Shown in pieces: positions 15,281 through 22,825 of a stretch of DNA of 64,000 bases. Every line of letters begins with the position of its first letter. The first letter of the stretch is position 1. Both the position numbers and the translations under genes were made by a program. The notes beneath the pieces are model-generated. The model worked only from the letters and a program-made list of their open reading frames with translations. It was not told the origin of the DNA and did no database searches. Origin of the DNA: Paludibacter sp. (GTDB taxonomy: Bacteria > Bacteroidota > Bacteroidia > Bacteroidales > Paludibacteraceae); contig DAIDKM010000002.1 in assembly GCA_027450045.1 (NCBI GenBank), positions 34,791 to 98,790 of the forward strand. Direction: 5' to 3'.

Positions 15281-17785
15281 ATGAAGAAGTTATTATTTAC
15301 GCTCATGATCTTGTTTCCGCTTGTGGCAAGCGCTCAAACTTCCACCGGGAAGTATCAAGTCAAAGGACAAGCAGTTGATTCAATTGGAGGCCAAACGATT
15401 CCTTATGTTACTTGTTCGGTGATGGCCGCCAACAAACCGCAACAAATAATTGCCCGCTTTGCCAGCGATGTAAATGGAGATTTTTCGGGTAGTTTGAAAG
15501 CCCCGGGCAAATACATTGTCGTCGTTTCATTTATAGGAAAATCGCCCGCACAAAAAACTTTTACCGTCAGCGAAACACATCCGGTCGCTCAATTAGGTAA
15601 AATTGCGATGAGTGATAACCAACATTTGAAAGAAATAACCGTTGTAGCAACAAGACCATTGATAAAAGCCGATGTGGATAAAATTTCGTATGATGTGCAA
15701 CAAGACCCCGAAGCCAAAGCCTCTACAGCGCTCGACATGCTTCGGAAGGTACCAATGGTGACGGTTGACGGGCAAGATAATATTCAATTACAAGGATCAT
15801 CTAACTTTAAGATCTATCTGAATGGAAAACCATCCAACCTTTTTAGCAACAACCCGTCTCAGGTACTTAAAAGCTTTCCTGCAAACATGATCAAAACCAT
15901 TCAAGTCATTACCCAACCGGGAGCTAAATACGATGCAGAAGGTGTAGGCGGAATTATCAACATCGTTACCGTTCAAAACACAAATACAAGTGGCTATTCT
16001 GTCACCATTAACGGACAAACTTCGACTCGTGGAGCTTATGGTGGAGGCGTCAATCTCGCATTTCAAAAAGGGAAATGGAGTTTCTCGGGAAATTACAACT
16101 ATTCCTATTTTGCTCAACCACATGTCACAACAACATCAACCCGTGATGTTTTACCTATTAATGGCATCATAGCCGGTTATGCACATGCAGCACAGGTTGC
16201 CACGGTAAACAACAGCACTCCGGCACAATTTGGGAATGGACAATTAAGCTATGAAATGGACTCCTTAAACCTATTCTCGATTTCGTTTAACCGCCAGTAT
16301 GGCCAGCAACGAAGCGCAACCACAGCCACAACTACCGATCAAAATGCAAGTTATTCCACGGTTTTCGGTTATGATCAAAATAGTTTACAACATTCAACTT
16401 GGGGATCAACCGATGTGGAAGCAGATTACCAACACACATTCAGAAAAAAAGGTGAGAATTTAACAGCTTCCTACAAATACAGCAACACTCCTAATAACAG
16501 CAACTATAACGCTGTGAATGACAATTTTTCTTCACTCATAACACCGCAACCGTGGTTGGCAAATACCAGTATCAGCGACAACAACGCTTATAGCAACGAA
16601 CATACTTTTCAGATAGATTTCAGCGATCCATTGGGAAAAGCCCAAACGTTGGAGATGGGCAGTAAATTTATTAAACGAACCAATACCAGCTACACCACTG
16701 ACAACAATATTTTTTATCAATTCTCAAATGGAACTTATTCGCTATTACCTGATAGCATTGACAATACAAGTTTCAATCAACGACAATCTATTCTGGCAGG
16801 ATACATAACATACAGCGCCAATTGGAAAAAATTCGGATTGAAAGTGGGTACACGTTACGAATACACGTGGCAAAACGGTTATTTTAACAACATCGACTCC
16901 GTAAGTAATTTCAATACAAATTATGGCGTGTTAGTTCCTTCGGGCGCCATCACATATACGTTGGCTCCGATGCAGACATTACGTTTAGGTTACAACATGC
17001 GAATTCAACGACCCAGTATCGGCTATTTAAATCCTTATGTAAACCGACGCGATCCAAACTATATTAACTACGGAAATCCTGGCCTTGATCCTGAGAAAAG
17101 CAACAATATCACCTTCGGGTACAGTAATTTCTCATCGAAATACAACATCAGCGCCGAATTAAGTTATACATTTGTCAACAATGCTATTGAGCAATACACC
17201 GCCCTTCTGCCGAACAGTTCGGTTCAATACAGCACCTACGGAAATATTGGCCATAATAACCAACTGTTTTTGAATGTTTTTGGAAGTTATCGAGGTCTCA
17301 GTTGGTTGAATATCTACATGAACGGAAATATTGGCCATGTAAATATGAAAAGCAGTGACCAAAGTATGCAAAACAGCGGCTACACTGGCCACGCATTTCT
17401 GGGAGCATCCTTTATTTTTCCGAAAGATTACCGTTTAAGTATTGGTGGAGGCGCCAACCTCCCACAAGTGAACCTGCAAGGAAGCCAATCCTCCTTCTTC
17501 TTCTCGTATATGGCATTTTCGAAGGATTTGCTCAAAAAGCGACTAACGTTGTCATTAGTAGGTGTGGCATTGCCCAAACAACATATTTATATCAACACTC
17601 ATGCCACCTATTTTGATCAAAATACCGACGTTCATATTTATCCACCATGCGAGTTACGCTTCAATGTATCCTACCGGATCGGGGGGTTAAATACTCAGGT
17701 GAAAAAACCTAAAGCAACGATCAACAACAACGATTTGAAAACGCAACAACCCGATACCGGAGTTGGAAGCACCCCAAACATTTAG
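15281..17785 (+). CDS. Outer-membrane TonB-dependent-receptor-like beta-barrel protein
   Basis: The frame opens at 15191, but the ATG at 15281 gives a good signal peptide (MKKLLFTLMILFPLVASAQ) and 834 residues. An N-terminal carboxypeptidase-regulatory-like domain (about 25-115) is followed by a plug-like region (LDMLRKVPMVTVDGQ, YLNGKPSNLF, IQVITQPGAKYDAEGVGGIINI) and a long barrel rich in Asn, Ser and Tyr. This is the architecture of the outer membrane beta-barrel family often annotated as TonB-dependent receptor. The substrate is unknown. It follows the ABC/GntR genes on the same strand and may share their regulation; that is inference. Confidence 0.88.
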   Translation: MKKLLFTLMILFPLVASAQTSTGKYQVKGQAVDSIGGQTIPYVTCSVMAANKPQQIIARFASDVNGDFSGSLKAPGKYIVVVSFIGKSPAQKTFTVSETHPVAQLGKIAMSDNQHLKEITVVATRPLIKADVDKISYDVQQDPEAKASTALDMLRKVPMVTVDGQDNIQLQGSSNFKIYLNGKPSNLFSNNPSQVLKSFPANMIKTIQVITQPGAKYDAEGVGGIINIVTVQNTNTSGYSVTINGQTSTRGAYGGGVNLAFQKGKWSFSGNYNYSYFAQPHVTTTSTRDVLPINGIIAGYAHAAQVATVNNSTPAQFGNGQLSYEMDSLNLFSISFNRQYGQQRSATTATTTDQNASYSTVFGYDQNSLQHSTWGSTDVEADYQHTFRKKGENLTASYKYSNTPNNSNYNAVNDNFSSLITPQPWLANTSISDNNAYSNEHTFQIDFSDPLGKAQTLEMGSKFIKRTNTSYTTDNNIFYQFSNGTYSLLPDSIDNTSFNQRQSILAGYITYSANWKKFGLKVGTRYEYTWQNGYFNNIDSVSNFNTNYGVLVPSGAITYTLAPMQTLRLGYNMRIQRPSIGYLNPYVNRRDPNYINYGNPGLDPEKSNNITFGYSNFSSKYNISAELSYTFVNNAIEQYTALLPNSSVQYSTYGNIGHNNQLFLNVFGSYRGLSWLNIYMNGNIGHVNMKSSDQSMQNSGYTGHAFLGASFIFPKDYRLSIGGGANLPQVNLQGSQSSFFFSYMAFSKDLLKKRLTLSLVGVALPKQHIYINTHATYFDQNTDVHIYPPCELRFNVSYRIGGLNTQVKKPKATINNNDLKTQQPDTGVGSTPNI

Positions 17786-17805
17786 TATTTCCTTTTATCA
17801 CCTCG

Positions 17806-17846
17806 AAGAGGCATTCTGGTCATAACGACCAAGATGCCTCTTTTTT
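17806..17846 (+). terminator. Terminator after the outer-membrane receptor gene
   Basis: AAGAGGCATTCTGGTC pairs with GACCAAGATGCCTCTT around a 5-nt loop (two central mismatches), followed by TTTTTT. It lies 20 bp after the stop codon. Confidence 0.8.
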
Positions 17847-17995
17847 GTTATTATATGGAAGAAATTAAAGCAAGTGGGTAGAAAAGAGTTGGCAACTGAC
17901 AATTAGATCGTCCGAATGCTTTGAACTTTACAACTTGCCACTTTTAAACGCAGTCGTTTCTTCCCCCTATTACACAATCACTGTTCCGATTGTTT
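17847..17995. other. Intergenic stretch, nothing recognised
   Basis: Part of a 670-bp gene-free region between the receptor and the TatD-like gene. I see no gene, tRNA or promoter pair in this part; the repeat array starts at its right end. Confidence 0.5.
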
Positions 17996-18140
17996 TTGGT
18001 GCTTTGTAAGCTGATATTGGCCAAAACAAGTTTGTTTTGGGATAATGTAACTTTGCATTGGCGAAAAACAACTTACATTAGCCAACATCATGTTAGAATT
18101 AACGAGAACAAGCTTGTTTTGGCGAGATTCACCTTGCAAA
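17996..18140. repeat. Seven degenerate 20-21-bp tandem repeats
   Basis: Units start at 17996, 18017, 18038, 18058, 18078, 18099 and 18120. A loose consensus is TTGGCGAAAACAACTTGCA. Several units contain or form inverted repeats: CCAAAACAA at 18021-18029 pairs with TTGTTTTGG at 18032-18040, and AACAAGCTTGTT at 18107-18118 is a perfect palindrome. The period is close to two helical turns. Divergence between units is high, so this is an old or structurally constrained array. Confidence 0.6.
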
Positions 18141-18452
18141 AAGGGTTTTGCAGCTGATTAACAGGAAAAGTAACTTCAAAGATGTGTAGAACAGGTATCT
18201 CAGTGTTATTTCCACGTAAATTATTTGTTTATTCAGGACATTGGAACTCGCAAATATCATCGTCTTTGGGTTAACCCTGCCTTAATGCCCGTTGCATTTC
18301 TTTTTCATAGAGACTTTTGGCAAACAAGCAAGAATGCAATTTAGAAATTAAAGCAAAAATTGTAACCTTTGATGTGTAAAAAAATAAGGCAATTTTCAAT
18401 TTGAATATACAGAGCTTAAGTGAGGCTATCTATAAAACGCAACAACCTTATT
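18141..18452. other. Intergenic stretch downstream of the TatD-like gene
   Basis: About 310 bp without a supported gene. No intrinsic terminator for the minus-strand gene is obvious, and no other element was recognised. Confidence 0.5.
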
Positions 18453-19100
18453 CTACCTTCGATGCGTATGTGCATCAATAAAAGAGGAAAGATGATCTTT
18501 CCCTAAATTGCTGAACAGCCCATTGGCATTTTTAAGCACTACATGCAATGGGACATACTTTTGCAAAGCAATTTTCCGGTACAACGTTTCAATGGCAACA
18601 GCACTTTCGTCAGTTTCAATGCAAAGACGATCAAAAGGAGTTGCACGAAGCGCATCAGGATTGAATTTAGTTCCATAGGAAAGATAAAAACCCTGATTGA
18701 GAAGTGACTGAGTCAATTCCGGTTTGCCACGAAACCCATGAATCATCCAGGGAACTGAAGGATGAAGCGTTTTGTGCAATGCAATGATTTCCTGCCAATA
18801 TCTTACACAATGAATGAACAACGGTTTTTGAACTTGCTCTGCCAACAAGGCTATTTCTCTTAATACCACTTTTTGCAAGTCAATGTTAGTTGAACACAAT
18901 TTATCAAGACCGGCTTCTCCAATAGCAACAACCAAAGGGTGCGTTGCAAAAAAACGAAGCCTCTCTACAAATTGTTCATAGTTGTCATCTACTTGACAAG
19001 GATGAATTCCTATCGAATAAAACCGATTAGGAATAAATGGTAATTCCCCGTGCAAATCGTCGGGGAACAATTGTACAATATGAATTTCATTTGTTTCCAT
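18453..19100 (-). CDS. TatD-family metal-dependent hydrolase with apparently permuted HxH motif
   Basis: The ATG at 19100 overlaps the end of the helicase gene by 14 bp, so the two are translationally coupled; an ATG at 19112 would add four residues. The 215-residue chain shows TatD blocks in order: SIGIHPC (about 29-35), AIGEAGLDK with E62, FIHCVR with H97, WMIHGFRG with H121, LCIETDES with D164. The first block of the family, the HxH metal pair that normally opens the protein, is missing from the N-terminus. The last ten residues instead read FIDAHTHRR before the stop, which is what a TatD N-terminus looks like. The simplest reading is a circular permutation that moves strand 1 to the end. 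TatD proteins are nucleases or amidohydrolases using divalent metals. Confidence 0.85.
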   Translation of the reverse strand: METNEIHIVQLFPDDLHGELPFIPNRFYSIGIHPCQVDDNYEQFVERLRFFATHPLVVAIGEAGLDKLCSTNIDLQKVVLREIALLAEQVQKPLFIHCVRYWQEIIALHKTLHPSVPWMIHGFRGKPELTQSLLNQGFYLSYGTKFNPDALRATPFDRLCIETDESAVAIETLYRKIALQKYVPLHVVLKNANGLFSNLGKDHLSSFIDAHTHRR

Positions 19101-20511
19101 TTGAAAGAGCAAAAAAATGATCGGGAAAATTGACTAAATAGATCATCTCCGTAGCACGAGTGAAAGCCGTGTAAAGCCAACGGTAATAATCGGCATTCAA
19201 TTGATCGTCAGCCATCATGCCCTGATCAATAAACACCGTTTGCCATTGTCCTCCTTGTGCTTTATGACACGTGACGGCATACGCAAATTTAACTTGCAAG
19301 GCATTTAAGTAGGGATTTTGTTGCATCTGTTTTGCCCGTTCACGCCGGTTACCGATTTCAACATAATCTTCGCTCACCGCCTTAAACAACTGTCGATTTA
19401 TTTCATCCACCCGTGCCGGAGAATCGGCTTGCAACGTATCCAACAAAAGACGCGCTTCCATCTCGCACTCATAATCGAGAAAACGGACCAATACATCGAC
19501 AAAGCGAAAGCCATACATTTCGTGATGCCGTAAGATTCTCGATACTTCCACAATATCGCCATTGGCAATAAAATCGAGTTCGGCATATGGGTTACTCCAA
19601 AAATAGTTATTTTTGACCACCATCAACAAATCGCCGGAAGAAATCTCCTCTTCTTTTTGCAACACACGGCCACGAATGCCATTATTGTATAAATTTGCCC
19701 GCTTGTTGGAACGCGTGATGACAATCGACTCTTCGATACCATTGTGCGAATAAGTAGACTGAATTGTATCGATTAATTCATCGCCTTGCAAGCGTTTTAC
19801 ATCAACAAACGAAAGATTAAATTGAGGTGTAGTTGGCCAGACATCGCGATCGACCACCTGACGCAGCAAGGTAGCATTGAACAAAATGCCGCTCTCGATA
19901 GCTTGTCGCACTACTTGTGTTAATGTAACCTCAGTAACATGCAGTCCATAACTTTCCAACTTACTTGCTTCCAGAGCCGGACTAAAAAATTGCATTACAG
20001 GTGGAAGTTGAGCCGTATCACCCAACAGAATCAAACTGCATCCTTCAGCGCTAAATACAAAATGAAGCAAATCATCGAGCAACTGACCAGAACCAAACAG
20101 CATTCCATCGCCTGCATAGTTGGCAATCATCGAAGCTTCATCCACAATAAACAACGTGTGAGGATGCAGGTTGTTGTCTAAACCAAACGACACATCAGCC
20201 GCGGATTTCTGACGGTAAATATGTTTATGAATCGTTTTTGCCGGTTGTCCCGAGTAATGAGCCAACACTTTGGCGGCACGCCCTGTAGGAGCCAACAACA
20301 CTACTTTTTGTTCCAACTTAACAAGCGATTTCACCAAAGCGCTTACCACCGATGTTTTTCCCGTACCTGCGTAACCTTTGAGTAAAAACGTTTTGTCGCG
20401 CTGCTGTGAAACCAAAAATTTCGACAGTTGTTCAATCAGTAACTGCTGTTGCTCGGTAGGCTCAAACCCCAATTGAACAATGATTTGAGAATAGAGAAAA
20501 CGATCGATCAT
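19087..20511 (-). CDS. ATP-dependent RecD-like DNA helicase
   Basis: A 474-residue superfamily 1 helicase. Walker A is GYAGTGKTS (46-54), Walker B is LFIVDEASMI, motif III resembles LILLGDTAQLPPV, and the C-terminal UvrD_C_2-type motif VTCHKAQGGQWQTVFID is followed by YTAFTRATEMIYLV. The protein is shorter than RecD2 and lacks its N-terminal helix-hairpin-helix region; small stand-alone RecD-like helicases of this size are common in Bacteroidota. It probably acts in DNA repair or recombination. A promoter-like box lies at 20557-20564, and the TatD-like hydrolase is coupled downstream, so the pair may act together on DNA ends. Confidence 0.93.
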   Translation of the reverse strand: MIDRFLYSQIIVQLGFEPTEQQQLLIEQLSKFLVSQQRDKTFLLKGYAGTGKTSVVSALVKSLVKLEQKVVLLAPTGRAAKVLAHYSGQPAKTIHKHIYRQKSAADVSFGLDNNLHPHTLFIVDEASMIANYAGDGMLFGSGQLLDDLLHFVFSAEGCSLILLGDTAQLPPVMQFFSPALEASKLESYGLHVTEVTLTQVVRQAIESGILFNATLLRQVVDRDVWPTTPQFNLSFVDVKRLQGDELIDTIQSTYSHNGIEESIVITRSNKRANLYNNGIRGRVLQKEEEISSGDLLMVVKNNYFWSNPYAELDFIANGDIVEVSRILRHHEMYGFRFVDVLVRFLDYECEMEARLLLDTLQADSPARVDEINRQLFKAVSEDYVEIGNRRERAKQMQQNPYLNALQVKFAYAVTCHKAQGGQWQTVFIDQGMMADDQLNADYYRWLYTAFTRATEMIYLVNFPDHFFALSNGNK

Positions 20512-20556
20512 GCAATTTGTTTAGAAGGTGCCGCATACAATATGATGATACAGAAA

Positions 20557-20564
20557 CAAAGGTA
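20557..20564 (-). promoter_or_regulatory. Putative -7 box for the helicase-TatD operon
   Basis: The minus strand reads TACCTTTG 45 bp upstream of the helicase ATG, fitting TAnnTTTG. The divergent hydrolase gene has its own TATCTTTG at 20737-20744 on the plus strand. The 310-bp region between the two genes holds nothing else that I can name. Confidence 0.45.
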
Positions 20565-20821
20565 CAAAAACTTATGGACTGCATAGTCATAAGTTAGAAA
20601 CAACGCGTCTCAATCCCAACGGGAGCTGATTGAAAACAGGAGTAAATAGCAATTCGCTGTAAATAATGTATTGAATGGCCGCTCATTTTCAACAAACACC
20701 AACAATTTTTACCATTCACATTCTGCTCTTTTTATCTATCTTTGAAAATTGATTTACGATAAAATCGGCAACATTGTCATCTAAAATAGAATCTCAACTT
20801 TCACAATCATATTCCATTGAC

Positions 20822-21844
20822 ATGAAAAAACTAACAGCTTCCTTGTTTTTCTTATTCATTACATTCACAGCATTTTCGCAAATAAAACACACGTATGTCC
20901 CCGATATTTTAGGTGATGGATTTCAAAAAACTACTCTCGACATGGGACTTGATTACAACGGTCCGGTGGTGGCTACATTAATCCGAAAATTATCGCCGGA
21001 CACAACCGTTCACAAAGCAGTGCTTTATATTCACGGGTACGATGATTATTTTTTCCAAAAAGAGATGGCCGAAGAATATATTAAGCACGGATACAATTTC
21101 TATGCACTTGATTTACGTAAATGCGGGCGCTCCATCCTACCCGGGCAAATCAAGTTTGATGTTCGCAACGTGGTGGAGTATTACGGAGAAATTGACGAAG
21201 CACTACAAATTATTCATCAGGAAAAGAATCATTGGGTGCTTTTAAGCGGTCATTCTATGGGAGGGTTGGTTGTTTCGGTATACGCACAAGACCGTATCGG
21301 GAAAGAAAACTTTGATGCGTTGTTTCTCAATAGTCCTTTTTTCGATTGGAATGTCAGCCCTTTAGTTAGGGCCACCATCCTACCTCTTGCGGCAAGCGAA
21401 GGCGAAAGACATCCAGAAAAAACAAGACAAGGAGAAGATTTCTCGCTTTACGGAGAAAGCCTGAATAAAAATTTTCACGGCGAATGGAATTATAATTTAG
21501 AATGGAAAATGCTTCAGGTGCCTGTAATGACTTATGGATGGATCAGCGCCATGTACGACGCCATTAAACGTGTTCAAAATGGATTACAGATTAAGAAACC
21601 TGTGCTGGTAATGATTTCCGACCGCTCGATTCAATCAAGAAAATGGACAAACGACCTTTTCAAAGCCGATGCCGTCCTCAATGTAAAGAACATCAAAAAA
21701 TATGCAGCTAACATTGCAACGAATGTTCAAATAATTGAAATACATGACGGTATGCACGACTTGGTGTTATCGCCCAAGCCGGTACGCGATCATGTTTACC
21801 AAGAGCTTTTTGCGTACCTATCAAATATTGCACCCAAGAAATAA
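20822..21844 (+). CDS. Exported alpha/beta hydrolase (serine aminopeptidase S33-like)
   Basis: The ATG at 20822 gives a signal peptide (MKKLTASLFFLFITFTAFSQ), so upstream codons to 20774 are probably untranslated. The mature protein has an alpha/beta-hydrolase fold: AVLYIHGYDDYF with an oxyanion-type HG, the elbow GHSMGG with nucleophile S145, and a late MHDLVLSPKPVRDHV segment in which the His is a likely catalytic residue. The motif arrangement resembles monoacylglycerol lipase or lysophospholipase-like members of Hydrolase_4. The substrate is unknown; a lipid or ester is a guess. A PlsC-type acyltransferase gene follows 29 bp later, weakly supporting lipid metabolism. Confidence 0.88.
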   Translation: MKKLTASLFFLFITFTAFSQIKHTYVPDILGDGFQKTTLDMGLDYNGPVVATLIRKLSPDTTVHKAVLYIHGYDDYFFQKEMAEEYIKHGYNFYALDLRKCGRSILPGQIKFDVRNVVEYYGEIDEALQIIHQEKNHWVLLSGHSMGGLVVSVYAQDRIGKENFDALFLNSPFFDWNVSPLVRATILPLAASEGERHPEKTRQGEDFSLYGESLNKNFHGEWNYNLEWKMLQVPVMTYGWISAMYDAIKRVQNGLQIKKPVLVMISDRSIQSRKWTNDLFKADAVLNVKNIKKYAANIATNVQIIEIHDGMHDLVLSPKPVRDHVYQELFAYLSNIAPKK

Positions 21845-21873
21845 CCTCTGTTTGATGTAAATTGCCAAACATC

Positions 21874-22608
21874 ATGAAACGCAAATTTCATTTCTTCACG
21901 TTTATCTATCAATGGTGCATTTTCATTCCGCTTTTTGCAATAAGCACCATTTTGACAGCATTGGCGACGATCGTTTTGACTCCTATTTTCAAAGATAGCG
22001 ACATTGCGTATTGGCCTTCGCTTAAATGGGCACGATTCGCATGTAAAGGAATGTTTATGAAAGTTGAGGTGATTGGCAAAGAAAAAATAGATCCAACGAA
22101 ATCTTATATTTTTGCAGCTAATCATCAAAGTGCATACGATATTTTTCTGATTTATGGATGGCTGAATGTTCGATTTAAATGGATAATGAAAAAAGAGTTG
22201 CGCAAGGTTCCATTTGTAGGAGCAGCATGTGAGGCGGCAGGTCACATTTTCATTGACAGAAGCAATACGCTGTCAGCATTGAAAAGTATTGAAATTGCGC
22301 AAAAGAAATTGCAAAACGGAGCCTCTATTACAGTCTTCCCTGAAGGAACACGATCGAAAAACGGGAAATTGGGAAAGTTCAAACGAGGCGCATTTTCCAT
22401 TGCCAGCTCTATCGGGCTTCCAATCGTCCCTTTAACCATCAAAGGCACCTATGAAACGCTCCCAAAAGCAAGTTACAACATTCATCCCGGCAAACTCACG
22501 TTAATCATTCATGATCCCATCCCTTACTCTAAAGAACTTTTCGAGGATAATCAACACGCGTTAATGAGTCAGGTGCACACCATTATCGAACAAGGACTGA
22601 ATCATTAA
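21874..22608 (+). CDS. plsC: 1-acyl-sn-glycerol-3-phosphate acyltransferase
   Basis: PlsC makes phosphatidic acid by acylating lysophosphatidic acid at the inner membrane. From the ATG at 21874 the protein has 244 residues. A hydrophobic N-terminal helix (FIPLFAISTILTALATIVLT) is followed by the acyltransferase blocks NHQSAYD (NHX4D), a GHIFIDRS segment and FPEGTRS, then IVPLTIKGTYETLPK. These are the four LPLAT motifs in order. The start at 21874 fits the family better than the in-frame codon at 21862. Related acyltransferases with other acceptors cannot be ruled out. Confidence 0.92.
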   Translation: MKRKFHFFTFIYQWCIFIPLFAISTILTALATIVLTPIFKDSDIAYWPSLKWARFACKGMFMKVEVIGKEKIDPTKSYIFAANHQSAYDIFLIYGWLNVRFKWIMKKELRKVPFVGAACEAAGHIFIDRSNTLSALKSIEIAQKKLQNGASITVFPEGTRSKNGKLGKFKRGAFSIASSIGLPIVPLTIKGTYETLPKASYNIHPGKLTLIIHDPIPYSKELFEDNQHALMSQVHTIIEQGLNH

Positions 22609-22721
22609 ACAGTCCGTAAAAATCTGAAAATAAATAAGATAATAGCTATGGTAGCACTTAATAAATGAGCAATGGGATTGATCGATTGCAGATTTCATTA
22701 GCACATTCTCGGATTACCTAT

Positions 22722-22729
22722 TACCTTTG
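22722..22729 (+). promoter_or_regulatory. Putative -7 box for the PorE-like gene
   Basis: TACCTTTG fits TAnnTTTG, about 97 bp upstream of the chosen ATG at 22826. It coincides with an alternative start at 22727, making that start unlikely. Confidence 0.4.
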
Positions 22730-22825
22730 CTTTGTAGTTTCTCATTGACGCTTAATTGTCATTTTTCTACTTTGAATCACATCAAATACATACCACAAAT
22801 TTCTATCCTGTTCAATAAACGTGGC

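Noticed and set aside
17847..18452. tRNA or other structured RNA gene in the large gene-free region
   Set aside because: No T-arm GTTCRA-type sequence with matching acceptor stem was found by eye; only degenerate repeats and short palindromes are present.
21796..22245. A 149-codon open frame on the minus strand across the hydrolase-plsC junction
   Set aside because: It overlaps two conserved genes on the other strand and its composition (many Cys, Phe, Asn, Lys) is that of a reverse-complement shadow.
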